From NCBI RefSeq assembly GCF_963676685.1, contig NC_092346.1, positions 95,655,917 to 95,719,916 of the forward strand: a stretch of DNA of 64,000 bases, read 5' to 3'. The position numbers and the translations under genes are program-made. Shown piece after piece: positions 46,575 to 58,284 of this stretch. The stretch is from Mytilus edulis (taxonomy: Eukaryota > Mollusca > Bivalvia > Mytilida > Mytilidae). Every line of letters begins with the position of its first letter. Position 1 is the stretch's first letter. The notes beneath the pieces are model-generated. The model was given only the letters and a program-made list of their open reading frames with translations. It was not told the origin of the DNA and made no database searches.

Positions 46575-46710
46575 CTCTTTATTACAGTTGTTATCCATTC
46601 GTTTGGTGTGTTTGAGCTTTTTATTTTGCCATATGATTAGGGAGTTTTCGTTTGGAATTTTCCTTGGAGTTCAGTATTTTTGTAATGTTACTTTTTTCTT
46701 ATGGAATTGA
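46575..46710 (+). repeat. Mussel dispersed repeat (TTATCCATTCGTTTGGTG family)
   Basis: GTTGTTATCCATTCGTTTGG, TTTTGCCATATGATTAGGG and GGAGTTCAGTATTTTTGTAA form an ordered block I recognise as a common mussel repeat. It explains the 64-codon open frame here. Confidence 0.65.
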
Positions 46711-47644
46711 AACGATTCCATCAGATTTTATTTTGTTACCTTAAATATCCTCTTCCTAATAATTCGATTTTAACACATATAAACTACTATCGCCTCAATT
46801 CATCAGATTGTGAAGACTCAAGAATTCCCTTGAGGCAGTGAAGAGGAGGATACTTATTTCTTTGCATCACAACCAAACACTGTCATGTTTAGTGAAATTC
46901 ATGCTATAGAGTCAAATTCGTTTGACTGTAAAGGGTATATTAATGTGCATTTTTCTGAAGATGGATATTAGATATGATTCCTCGCGTAAGGAGAGAATCA
47001 AGGTCTCTGCACGTTTAGAACTATTTGACCGTTCTGTAATTGGCCTGTCGAAAGGCAACCTATCTGTTCCTATTCAAAATACCTTTAGTTCAAGTTGTAC
47101 TTAGAATTTCTATCATTTATCCGGGTCAATTCATTGCCGTACTTACACATATGATAATTATCATAATGGTCTCGGACGCTTCTTAATGTAAATAGACAAC
47201 AATCAGTCTATTAACAAGCAAACAAAAAATCTCTCTTATAACACTCTTCTGGTTTAGATATAGATTATAGACATACATTTAAAGAATGTTGAAAATCAAA
47301 TCAAAATATTTAAGACGTCAGTTTACATTCTCTTATCAGAAATATAATATTCATGGATACATTTGTATTTGTATTAATTCACTTTCTGAGTTTTGATTTT
47401 GTTATACATTTTTAGAGGTATACATATTATTTTCAATCATAAATATTGTTCCAAATGCCTCCTGCCTTATCTGGGTACTACAGTTAAAATTCTTATTCAA
47501 GTTTAGTGGCTTTTTAAATTTTAATGAGAATCAGCAAAAGCTAGTTTTGAAAATAATATACAAAATAAGGACTGAAAAAGTCTTGTATTGAGAATTTTAA
47601 CAGTAACACATAGCTCTTGATGTCTTTAAACTACTAATAAACTC

Positions 47645-47800
47645 ATCATAGATACCAGGATTAAAATTTTATATATACGCCAGACGAGCGTTTCGACTAC
47701 AAAAGTCTCATCAGTGACGCTCGAATCCAAAATGTTAAAAAGGCCAAATAAAGTATGAAGTTGAAGAGCATTCCTAAAAGTTTTGCCAAATAAGGATAAG
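47645..47800 (+). repeat. Mussel dispersed repeat (CGCCAGACGAGCGTTTCG family)
   Basis: It reads CATAGATACCAGGATT, ATACGCCAGACGAGCGTTTC, CAAAAGTCTCATCAGTGACG and AAGTTGAAGAGCATTCC. The same family is nested in the satellite at 53586-53725, and a reversed, diverged piece lies at 41780-41905. It is absent at the matching place in duplication copy 2, so it inserted after the duplication or was lost there. Confidence 0.75.
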
Positions 47801-48044
47801 GTAATCTATTCCTAAGGTAGACAAGCCTTAGTATTTCAAAAATTCAAAATTTTGTTAACAGTTAATTTATAATTATGAACATATCAATGATAACTAAAGT
47901 CACCACAGAAGTGCTAATAGTTCATCTGTTCATGTACTTGCCGTGTGTCCGTCTATATTTAGAAATGGAAAACTTCCCATCTTAAAATAGTTATAAACAT
48001 GTAAAATTCTGTATAAACACTATTTTCAGAAATTATGTTTGTTG

Positions 48045-48056
48045 TATATATATAAG
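48045..48056 (+). promoter_or_regulatory. TATA box of hydrolase gene 1
   Basis: TATATATATAAG lies 62 bp before the ATG at 48107. The stretch from about 48001 to the splice donor is strongly conserved with gene 2, including GATGTTATTCATTGTAACTT and TCACTG, a likely initiator about 30 bp downstream. That conservation exceeds its surroundings and supports a real core promoter. It implies a 5' UTR of only about 30 nt. Confidence 0.7.
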
Positions 48057-48106
48057 ATGTTATTCATTGTAACTTCACTGCTTTGTAGGACAGAACAAGA
48101 ATCAGT

Positions 48107-48992
48107 ATGTCTAGGTAAGTAATTTAATTCTTTATATGAAAGGGGATCAGGTTTAAACGCGTGATTACAGAAAAGAAATATACTTTATTTGACATTCTGC
48201 ACCAAACAACCAAAAGTTATGCTTAAAATAAATTTCTATAGCTAAAAAGTTTAAAATGCAAATCTGCAAAAAGAAAAAAGAAAGGTAGTCTCGGGATATC
48301 TGTAAATTTTTTTATTCTTGTTTCATTAAAGGATTGAATCAGCTTGATTTTAGATTAAATGATACCGTAGAGCAACATCACTGAATCTCATTCTAAGTAT
48401 GAACAGGGGATGGTTATAAAAACAGTTGTGCATTTGAACTTTTTCAGGACGCACTTTTATATAAGTAAGGTATGTGTTAAGGTATAGTTTTTGGTTAAGA
48501 TGAGGTATACACGAATAAGACAGCAACATAACATTTAGTGTAAAGTTTTAGTAATATTTGTGTACATGCTGTTTCTTATGTGGCGTCTTAGATTATCATT
48601 TGTATTTACCTTTTTGTAGCGACGAAGAAATTGTTGGGCGTGTGGTGTTCGGAGAATCTAGAGGAGAGCCGATTGAAGGACAACGTGCTGTAGCATACAC
48701 CATAGTCAACAGGGCAAACCACCCAGGTTTCCCAAACTCTGTTAGGGACGTAGCAAATCAGAGAACTAACCCAGGATGTCATCAGTACGAAACCTTGGAT
48801 ATACCTTCACATAATAGCGCCTGGAACGATCATAAAAGGAGGAATACACAAGAGTATAGAAACGCCATGGAAGCCGCACGAGATGCTCTCAGTGGGAGAA
48901 AACCTGATCCAACTCACGGTGCTACGAGCTTCAACCAAAGTCCCGGACCTAACAAAACAAGAATAGGAAATCACTATTTCTACCGTAATTAG
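48107..48992 (+). CDS. SleB/Hydrolase_2-type cell-wall hydrolase, copy 1 (126 aa, two exons)
   Basis: The exons are 48107-48114 (ATG TCT AG, then donor GTAAGT) and 48620-48992 (acceptor TTTTTGTAG), giving 126 residues that start MSSDEEIVGRVVFGESRGEP. The 505-bp intron is spliced inside a Ser codon. GESRGEP then EGQRAVAYTIVNRA is the signature of the Hydrolase_2 domain, whose first Glu (about residue 15) matches the catalytic Glu of bacterial spore-cortex-lytic SleB. The C-terminal GATSFNQ...RIGNHYFYR also fits that family. Length equals one bare catalytic domain. In bacteria these enzymes cleave peptidoglycan, so an antibacterial or digestive role is plausible but inferred. No signal peptide follows the first Met, so the product as modelled is cytosolic unless another first exon exists. 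The family is mainly bacterial, which suggests ancient horizontal transfer followed by intron gain. Confidence 0.88.
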
Positions 48993-49560
48993 AGAATAGT
49001 CTGGACATATATATTATATGTATTTATTTATTTATCTATTCGTATATTCTAGCATATAATTATTTATGGTAATACTATAAGATGTTTGGTATATATAATT
49101 TAATTGTTGAACTATGCTTCTAGTAGTTCTCGTCATTGTGTGACTTCGTCCGTTCTTTGAACCTCACCTTTAAATAAGATATCTTCATTTATCTATTCTG
49201 TAGTTTTTGGAGCCTGTAACATAGGAGATTATTATGAACTGTGCTTGAATTAATGCTTAGTTTTACTTTATGATTTCTTATAATTTTTCGGTTTTCACCT
49301 TCCAAACCTAAACAGCTATATGGTTTACTTTTATATACTAGTATTGTGACTATGATGTCTCATTGGAACTTATACCACATCTTTTTTTTTCTTTATATTA
49401 ATTGATATTACATCCGAAAATACCATGAAAATATCATTTCATTGTAGGTTCAGGGTCTCTATTTCAATCGACTCCATCTGCTTGTTATAAACACCACACT
49501 AACAAAACTGATTGTCTGTTTCCAAGTACTATAGCTAGTAATTCAACCATCAATATCTAT

Positions 49561-50160
49561 AATACTAAAATTACGAGGTCCAATTTGTCAGCCGTCATCA
49601 CGTAAAAACGACGAATCAAAAACTTTATATATAACTAATATAGTACAAAGGTGTAGATTAAAAATTACACCACTCCAGGCCCTTTTGTTTTCCACGTAAT
49701 TAATATTGCCAATAATTAAGAACTTCCGGGTCGAGTCCGATATCGATACCAATAGTATATTCACCTGTTACCGCTTACCTTATCTGTACGTTCCGCATCT
49801 GACAGGCGCACCACCAAACGGTGTATTCAGGATTAATATGCTATATAGTATTACACGGGTCATAATCACAGGGTTGACACTACTTAATTGTCAAATTGTT
49901 ACCTATTGTAGTATCTTAATTAGTTAGACTTTCTAAGATAACAATACGAATACTAAAAATCTGGACTAAAATAAGGCGTATAGGTACAGTTTTCAATTTG
50001 TTAGCGGGCATGACGTAAAACAGCGAATCAAAGAATTCAATATTTATAACTAATATAGGACAATGCTGTTGATTAAAAAATACGCCATTCCAGGACCTTT
50101 TGTTTTCCAAATAATTAATTTTATCAATAATTGATAAGTTCCAGTTCGACGGGTTCAAAC
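49561..50160 (+). repeat. Diverged direct duplication, about 200-bp unit, two copies
   Basis: The first copy (about 49565-49745) and second copy (about 49945-50155) share ATATATAACTAATATAG / TTTATAACTAATATAGG, the CCAGG.CCTTTTGTTTTCCA block, and AATAATTAAGAACTTCC / AATAATTGATAAGTTCC. No gene is supported; the overlapping short open frames follow the repeat. Confidence 0.7.
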
Positions 50161-51399
50161 ATAATCAGCATGACTTTATCAGATGACAATACTAATACTA
50201 AAATAAGGCTTACTTTAATTCAGTCACGGACCCGCGATATTCGGGTGTGTTCTAGTAATAATAAAAAAAGGTAGCAAGATACAATGCATATAACCGTCAA
50301 CCCAAATGAAGCTGGCAGTAATATAACCGTTAACCTGAACATAACCTTCAATCCTAACGAAAGATCTTCGTACATTAACCTGTAATTTTAAAAATCTACT
50401 GTCTCCTGAATAATATATCAATGACAACAAAAGTATCATGCTATATGTATTAAAAAAGGCAACAGATTTTACCAGTGTTCAACCCTCGTAAGTCGAATAA
50501 GAAGAGACAAATCAATGTAACACTAAATAATAGAATCGCTTAAACTCCATGAATGCAGGATCTAGATCGAGAGCGTAGACGTGGTTATTGTCTCTATCTT
50601 TGCATGCATGCACATGTATTATCAATAAAACAACCAAAACAAAACAAAATCAAAGCCATATCACCTATATGCCACATTCAAAACAATATAATTCACTTGA
50701 GAACAGAAATTGGGAAGGTGTCAAAGAGACAACAATACGACCAAAGCATAAAACACACAATTTTATAGTTCAAGACAGGATTTGTCTAAACAGGCAAATT
50801 TTGTTGAATAAGAGATAAACCTTTACCTTGACTTTCACTCTGGTCTCTTTTTCCCTTCTTTATATTGTTTATCTGACATTTGTTGGATGTATACATACAT
50901 GCACCGGAAACAGAAAAGCGAAAATTTTACAAATAAGTTATTTATACCATAAAAATCAAAGAAATAAAACAAAAATGCAATTAAATTCCAAGTTATTTTC
51001 AAAATGGAGAAAATATCTGGATAGTAGAAACTGAGCACTTCTTGGACATAGAATTTTCTACGATCTAATTGGTTTATTTAGTATCAGATTATACAATAGG
51101 TCTAGGTTAACTGCATGAAGTTATTTGTATGAATATTGTCATGTGTCTGTAACAAATTTAGCTTGATGTTATTCAAGATACGAAAAGTTGAACTTGCATT
51201 CATTGTATTACGATTGCCAAAATGCATTCTTTTTGAAACAAATATTTGCATTTGTTAAAACAGAACTTTCCTTTATTGTTCAAATGTAGTAACAATGTTA
51301 TATGATCTTATATGGATTGCAAATTACTATTCCTACGTTCTCTTGGGCTTTAGGTTCATTGTAATTTCTCCTTCGTGCTTGTAATTGGTTAATTTGAGC
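50161..51399. other. Non-coding stretch before the 38-bp satellite
   Basis: AT-rich, with short low-similarity repeats of ATAACCGTCAACC / ATAACCGTTAACC near 50286-50360. Short open frames at 50553-51038 occur on both strands and show no domain. Confidence 0.4.
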
Positions 51400-51545
51400 T
51401 TGTACCATCTTTTAGGTTTATGATGGTACATTCTGGTGTGTAACACCTTGTAGGTTATTGATAGTACATTCTGGTGTGTAACATCTTGTAGGTTAATGAT
51501 GTTACATTCAGGTGTTTAACATCTTGTAGTTTTATGATGGTACAT

Positions 51546-51724
51546 TCTTCAATCATAGTTTCTGGAGGGGTAGAGTTCGTGTTGCTTATTCTTTAGCTTT
51601 CTATGTTGTGTCATGCGTACTATTGTTTGTCTGTTTGTCTTTTCATTTTTAGCATGGCGTTTTCAGTTTATTTTCGATTAATGAGTTAGACTGTCTCTCT
51701 TGTACTTTTCGTCCCTCTTTTGTA
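51546..51724 (+). repeat. Mussel dispersed repeat inserted in 38-bp satellite
   Basis: GAGTTCGTGTTGCTTATTC, CTATGTTGTGTCATGCGTAC, GTTTGTCTGTTTGTCTTTTC and TTTTCGTCCCTCTTTT interrupt the array, which resumes in the same phase of unit sequence (TGTAGGTTTATGATGG). The family also occurs, reversed, at 42550-42840 and 57620-57760. Confidence 0.75.
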
Positions 51725-53215
51725 GGTTTATGATGGTACATTTTGGTGTTTAGCATCATCTAGGTTTATGATGGTACATTCAGGTGTGTAACATCTTGTA
51801 AGTTTATGATGGTACATTCAGATGTTTTAAGATCTTGTAGGTTGATGATGGTACATTATGGTGTGTAACATCTTGTAGGTTTATGATGGAACATTCAGAG
51901 GTTTTAACATCTTGCAGGTTTATGATGGTACATTTAGGTGTTTAACGTCTTGTAGGTGTATGATGGTACATTCTGGTGTTTAACACATTGTAGGTTTATG
52001 ATGGTACATTCTAGTGTGTAACATATTGTAGGTTTATGATGGTAAATTTTGATGTGTACCATCTTGTAGGTTTATGATGGATCATTCAGATGTTTTAACG
52101 ACTTGTAGGTTAATGATGGGACATTCAGGTTTTTAACATCTTGTAGGTTTATAATGGTACTTTCAGGTTTTAACGTCTTGTAGGTTTATGATGGCACATT
52201 CTGGTGTGTAACATATTGTAGGTTTATGATGGTATATTCTGGTGTGTAACATCTTGTAGGTTTATAATGTTACATGTTGGTGTGTAACACCTTGTATGTT
52301 AATGATGGTACATTCTGGTGTTTAACATATTGTAGGTTTATGATGGTACAATATAGTGTGTAACACCTTGTAGGTTTATGATGGTACATTATGGTGTTTA
52401 ACATCTTGTAGCTTTATGATGGTACATTATGGTGTGTAACATCTTGTAAGTTTATGATGGTACATTCAGATGTTTTAACATCTTGTAGGTTTATGATGGT
52501 ACATTCAGGTGATTAACATATTGTAGGTTTATGATGGTACATTCTGGTGTTTAACATCTTGTAGGTTTATGATCGAACATTCAGATGTTTTAACATCTTG
52601 TAGGTTTATGATTGTACATTTAGGTGTTTAACGTCTTGTAGGTGTATGATGGTACATTCTGGTGTTTAACATATTGTATGTTTATGATGGTACATTCTAG
52701 TGTGTAACATATTGTAGGTTTATGATGGTAAATTTTGATGTGTACCATCTTGTAGGTTTATGATGGTACATTCAGATGTTTTAACGACTTGTAGGTTAAT
52801 GATGGTACATTCAGGTTTTTAACATCTTGTAGGTTTATAATGGTACTTTCAGGTGTTTAACGTCTTGTAGGTTTATGATGGCACATTCTGGTGTGTGACA
52901 TATTGTAGATTTATGATGGTACATTTTGGTGTGTAACATCTTGTAGGTTTATGATGGTACATTCAGGTGATTAACATCTTGTAGGTTTATGATGGTACAT
53001 TCAGGTGTTTAACATATTGTAGGTTTATGATGGTACATTTTGGTGTGTAACATCTTGTAGGTTAATGATGGTACATTCATGTGTTTAACATATTGTAGGT
53101 TTATGATGGTACATTTAGATGTTTTAACCTCTTGTAGGTTTATGATGGTACATTCAGGTGTTTAACATGTTGTAGGTTTATGATGGTACATTCTGGTGTG
53201 TAACATCTTGTAGGT

Positions 53216-53795
53216 TCCACTTGTATTTTTGTCCATCTGATGACTTAAGCCTTTTTCAACTGATTTTTATAGTTCGTTCTTATGTTGTACTGTTATACCA
53301 CTGTCCCAGGTTAGGGGGAGGGTTGGAATACCGCTAACATGTTTAACCCCGCCACATTATTTATGTATGTGCCTGTCCCAAGTCAGGAGCCTGTAATTCA
53401 GTGGTTGTCGTTTGTTTATGTGTTACATATTTGTTTTTCGTTCTTTTTTTTACATAAATAAGGCCGTTAGTTTTCTCATTTGAATTGTTATACATTGTCT
53501 TATCGGGGCCTTTTATAGCTGACTATGCGGTATGGGCTTTGCTCATTGTTGAAGGCCGTACGGTGACCTATAGTTGTTAAATAGTTATCAAAAGTACCAG
53601 GATTATAATTTAGTACGCCAGACGCGCGTTTCGTCTACATAAGACTCATCAGTGACGCTCATATAAAAATAGTTATAAAGCCAAACAATACAAAGTTGAA
53701 GAGCATAGAGGATCTAAAGTCTGTGTCATTATGGTCTTTTGTGGGTAGTTGTCTCATTGGCAATCATACCACATCTTCTTTTTTATATATTATGA
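53216..53795 (+). repeat. Mussel dispersed repeat in satellite, itself split by a second repeat
   Basis: The outer repeat runs from CCACTTGTATTTTTGTCC through CACTGTCCCAGGTTAGGG and GGCCGTACGGTGACCTATAG to GGCAATCATACCACATCTTC. It is the reverse complement of 58285-58720. At about 53586-53725 it is split by the CGCCAGACGCGCGTTTCG family (compare 47645-47800); the outer repeat then resumes with GTCTGTGTCATTATGGTC. The reverse copy at 58285-58720 shows the unbroken join. Confidence 0.8.
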
Positions 53796-56700
53796 TGGTA
53801 CATTCAGTTGTTTAAACTATTGTAGGTTTATGATGGAACAGTCCGGTGAGTTACATCTTGTAGGTTAATGATGGCACATTCGGGTGTTTAACATCGTGTA
53901 GGTTTGTGATGGTACATTCAGGTGTTTAACATATTGTAGGTTAGAGATGGTACATTCTGGTGTGTAACATATTGTGGGTTTTTGATTTTACATTCTGGTG
54001 TGTAACATATTGTAGGTTTATGATTGTACATCCTGGTTTGTACCATCTTGTAGGATTATGATGGTACATTCAGATGTTTAACAAACTGTAGGTTTATGAT
54101 GGTACATTCTGGTGTGTAACATATTGTAGGTTTATGATGATACATTCTGGTGTGTAACATATTGTAGGTTTATGATGGTACATGTTGGTGTGTAACATCT
54201 TGTAGGTTTATGATGGTACATGCAAAGGTTAAATCTCCTGTAGGTTTGTGATGGTAGATTCTGGTGTGTAACATCTTGTAAGTTTATGATGGTACATTCC
54301 GGTGTTTAACATCTTGTAGGTTTATGATGGTACATTCAGGTGTTTAACATATTGTACGTTTAAGATGGCACATTGTGGTGTGTAACATATTGTAGGTTTA
54401 TGATGGTACATTCTGGTGTGAAACATATTGTAGGTCTATGATGGTACATTTTGGTGTGTAACATCTTGTAGGTTTATGATGGTACATTCCGGTGTTTTAA
54501 GATCTTGTAGGTTGATGATGGTACATTTTGGTGTGTAACATATTGTTGGTTTATGATGGTACATTCTGGTGTGTAACATCTTGTAGGTTTATGATGGTAC
54601 ATTCCGGTGTTTACGATCTTGTAGGTTTATGATGGTACATTCAGGTGTTTAACATATTGTAGGTTTATGATGGCATATTGTGGTGTGTAACCTGTTGTAG
54701 GTTTATGATGGTATATTCTGGTGTGTAACATCTTGTAGGTTTATGATGGTACATTCTGGTGTGTAACATCTTGAAGGTTTATGATGGTACATTTTGGTGT
54801 GTAACATCTTGTAGGTTTATGACGGTACATTCAGGTGTTTAACATATTGTAGGTTTATGATGATACATTCTGGTGTGTAACATATTGTAGGTTTATGATG
54901 GTACATTTTGGTGTGTAACATCTTGTAGGTTTATGATAGTACATGCAAAGGTTAAATCTCTTGTAGGTTTGTGATGGTACATTTTGGTGTGTAACATCTT
55001 GTAGGTTTATGATGGTACATTCCGGTGTTTAACATCTTGTAGGTTTATGATGGTACATTAAGGTGTTTAACATATTGTAGGTTTATGATGGTACATTAAG
55101 GTGTTTAATATATTGTAAGTTTATGATGGTACATTGTGGTGTGTAACATCTTGTAGGTTTATGATGATACATTCTGGTGTGTAACATCTTGTAGGTTTAT
55201 GATGGTACATTCAGGTGTTTAACGTATTGTAGGTTTGTGATGGTACAATATGGTGTGTAACATATTGTAGGTTTATGATGGTACATTCTGGTTTGTAACA
55301 TCTTGTAGGTTTATGATGGTACATTTTGGTGTGTAATATCTTGTAGGTTTATGATGGTACATTCCGGTGTTTAACATCTTGTAGGTTTATGATGGTACAT
55401 TTTGGTGTGTAACATATTGTTGGTTTATGATGGTACATTCTGGTGTGTAACATCTTGTAGGTTTATGATGGTACATTCCGGTGTTTAAGATCTTGTAGGT
55501 TTATGATGGTACATTCAGGTGTTTAACATATTGTAGGTTTATGATGGCATATTGTGGTGTGTAACCTGTTGTAGGTTTATGATGGTATATTCTGGTATGT
55601 AACATCTTGTAGGTTTATGATGGTACATTCTGGTGTGTAACATCTTGAAGGTTTATGATGGTACATTTTGGTGTGTAACATCTTGTAGGTTTATGACGGT
55701 ACATTCAGGTGTTTAACATATTGTAGGTTTATGATGGTACATTCTGGTGTGTAACATATTGTAGGTTTATGATGGTACATTTTGGTGTGTAACATCTTGT
55801 AGGTTTATGATGGTACATGCAAAGGTTAAATCTCTTGTAGGTTTGTGATGGTACATTTTGGTGTGTAACATCTTGTAGGTTTATGATGGTACATTCCGGT
55901 GTTTAACATCTTGTAGGTTTATGATGGTACATTAAGGTGTTTAACATATTGTAGGTTTATGATGGTACATTAAGGTGTTTAACATATTGTAGGTTTATGA
56001 TGGTACATTGTGGTGTGTAACATCTTGTAGGTTTATGATGGTACATTCTGGTGTGTAACATCTTGTAGGTTTATGATGGTACATTCAGGTGTTTAACGTA
56101 TTGTAGGTTTGTGATGGTACAATATGGTGTGTAACATATTGTAGGTTTATGATGGTACATTCTGGTTTGTAACATCTTGTGGGTTTATGATGGTACATTT
56201 TGGTGTGTAACATCTTGTAGGTTTATGATGGTACATTCCGGTGTTTAACATCTTGTAGGTTTATGATGGTACATTCAGGTGTTTAACATATTGTAGGTTT
56301 GTGACGGTACATTCTGGTGTGTAACATATTGTAGGTTTATGATGGTACATTCAGGTGTTTAACATATTGTAGGTTTGTGATGGTACAATATGGTGTGTAA
56401 CATATTGTAGGTTTATGATGGTACATTTTGGTGTGTAACATCTTGTAGGTTTATGATGGTACATGCAAAGGTTAAATCTCTTGTAGGTTTGTGATGGTAC
56501 ATTCTGGTGTGTAACATCTTGTAGGTTTATGATGGTACATTCCGGTGTTTAACATCTTGTAGGTTTATGATGGTACATTAAGGTGTTTAACATATTGTAG
56601 GTTTATGATGGTACATTGTGGTGTGTAACATCTTGTAGGTTTATGATGATACATTCTTGTGTGTAACATCTTGTAGGTTTATGATGGTACATTCAGGTGT

Positions 56701-57345
56701 TTAACGTATTGTAGGTTTGTGATGGTACAATATGGTGTGTAACATATTGTAGGTTTATGATGGTACATTCTGGTTTGTAACATCTTGTGAGTTTATGATG
56801 GTACATTTTGGTGTGTAACATCTTGTATGTTTATGATGGTACATTCCGGTGTTTAACATCTTGTAGGTTTATGATGGTACATTCAGGTGTTTAACATATT
56901 GTAGGTTTGTGATGGTACATTCTGGTGTGTAACATATTGTAGGTTTATGATGGTACATTCAGGTGTTTAACATATTGTAGGTTTGTGATGGTACAATATG
57001 GTGTGTAACATATTGTAGGTTTATGATGGTACATTCTGGTTTGTAACATCTTGTAGGTTTATAATGGTACATTCAGGTGTTTAACCTCTTGTAGGTTTAT
57101 GATGGTACATTCCAGTGTTTAACATCTTGTAGGTTTATGATGGTACATTCAGGTGTTTAACATATTGTAGGTTTGTGATGGTACATTCTGGTGTGTAACA
57201 TATTGTAGGTTTATAATGGTACATTCTGGTGTGTAACATCTTGTAGGTTTATAATGGTACATTCAGGTGTTTACCCTCTTGTAGGTTTATGATGGTACAT
57301 TCAGGTGTTTAACGTCTTGTAGGTTTATGATGGTACATTCTGGTA

Positions 57346-57619
57346 TGAGTTTTGTATGACTTCCAATGCTGCTGTTTATTTTTTTTTTATCTCTCTTATA
57401 TCAATGAGATATTCCTGCAGTAAATTACTGTCCGATGTTCAATTTATGGCGCAATAACAGGATTGAAAATTTGTATTTGCAAACGAACTACTCTCATGCA
57501 CTGTCATTAAAAGATTACGCTTTGTATCTACTGTTGTATTAACGTCAGTATAAGTATCGGCTACGTATTCATACAGATACAGATCATCCCAAATAAAAAG
57601 AAACGAAAAATACAAATTC
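57346..57619. other. Spacer after the 38-bp satellite
   Basis: No gene. CAGTAAATTACTGTCCGATG near 57418 resembles 43771-43800 and is probably part of a dispersed repeat. Confidence 0.4.
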
Positions 57620-57760
57620 TTAATTCAAAAATAAACGAACAGCGCCATGCATATGGTTGAAAAAAAGAAAAAGACAAACAGACAAACAACAATACACAAA
57701 ACCCAACATAGACAACTCAAGACTGAGCAACACGTACCCCACCAAACATTGGGGTGTGGT
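57620..57760 (-). repeat. Mussel dispersed repeat, reverse orientation
   Basis: AACAGCGCCATGCATATGG, AGACAAACAGACAAACAAC and CAAGACTGAGCAACACGTAC match the family at 42550-42840 and 43060-43160. Confidence 0.7.
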
Positions 57761-58284
57761 GATCCATAAACAATCGAAATGTCAAACAATTATAGCACCA
57801 TTATATAACGCACCTTATTGTCATTATTAAGATGTTATCTTTTTGTAGAACCCATTGTCAGTTTATCATTGTTGCAATGCTATGAAGTCTTGACCTTTAC
57901 GTTCGGTGCATGAGACATAGTCTGTTGGTATTATCTTGATCATATGATCAGAAAATGTCATTGAAATCGACATTATTCGAGAGAGGCCAGAAATTATTCA
58001 GTCTTCAGACAATCGGAAGAAGGAATCATGCTAACTGACTTAGTTAATATCTAATGCATATAGCCCTTGCAGTTGAAACATTTAAGATCATAAATGAACT
58101 TAGTACGAGTTTGGATATAATATTTTTTAATGGTTTCATTCTATTTACGACATTACGAAAAAGAAAGAATGAGAAAACACTTTCAATAACTATTTTTTTT
58201 CGATGAGCATCATAGATGCTGATAACGACTTTTTTTGGTTTAAAAGTTAAAGTTCGATTGTTTTATCTTTAAAGGTTAATATAA
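57761..58284. other. Non-coding stretch
   Basis: The first 80 bp (CAATCGAAATGTCAAAC, then TATAGCACCATTATATAACG) resemble 42855-42905, which may be an outer trace of the segmental duplication. No gene is seen. Confidence 0.4.

Larger units (their letters stand above)
44220..49560 (+). repeat. Segmental duplication, copy 1 (carries hydrolase gene 1)
   Basis: Long stretches align in the same order with 59370-63930. Examples are the minisatellite at 44640-44960, CAATATGTTTACACGTATGG near 46178, the hydrolase promoter, both exons and the 3' flank, and CATCAATAT near 49548. Copy 1 has a MITE (45585-46125) and dispersed repeats at 46575-46710 and 47645-47800 that copy 2 lacks. Exact ends are approximate, and traces of similarity extend upstream to about 42840 against 57760. 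Confidence 0.85.
51400..57345 (+). repeat. Satellite array, 38-bp unit, roughly 130-140 copies
   Basis: The unit reads TGTAGGTTTATGATGGTACA then TTCTGGTGTGTAACATCT, with many variants (TTCAGGTGTTTAACATAT, TTCCGGTGT, TGCAAAGGTTAAATCTC). The first part is more diverged than the last 3 kb. Rare variants recur at multiples of 38: TATTGTTGG at 54541 and 55415 (874 bp, 23 units), and TGCAAAGG at 54944, 55818 and 56464 (874 and 646 bp). This shows higher-order duplication. Two dispersed repeats interrupt it (51546-51724 and 53216-53795). Confidence 0.96.

Noticed and set aside
46516-46710. 64-codon plus-strand open frame
   Set aside because: It is explained by the mussel dispersed repeat at 46575-46710.
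48558-48619. In-frame extension upstream of hydrolase exon 2
   Set aside because: It lacks an ATG at its head, ends in a pyrimidine tract and AG acceptor, and is not conserved in the second copy; it is intron.
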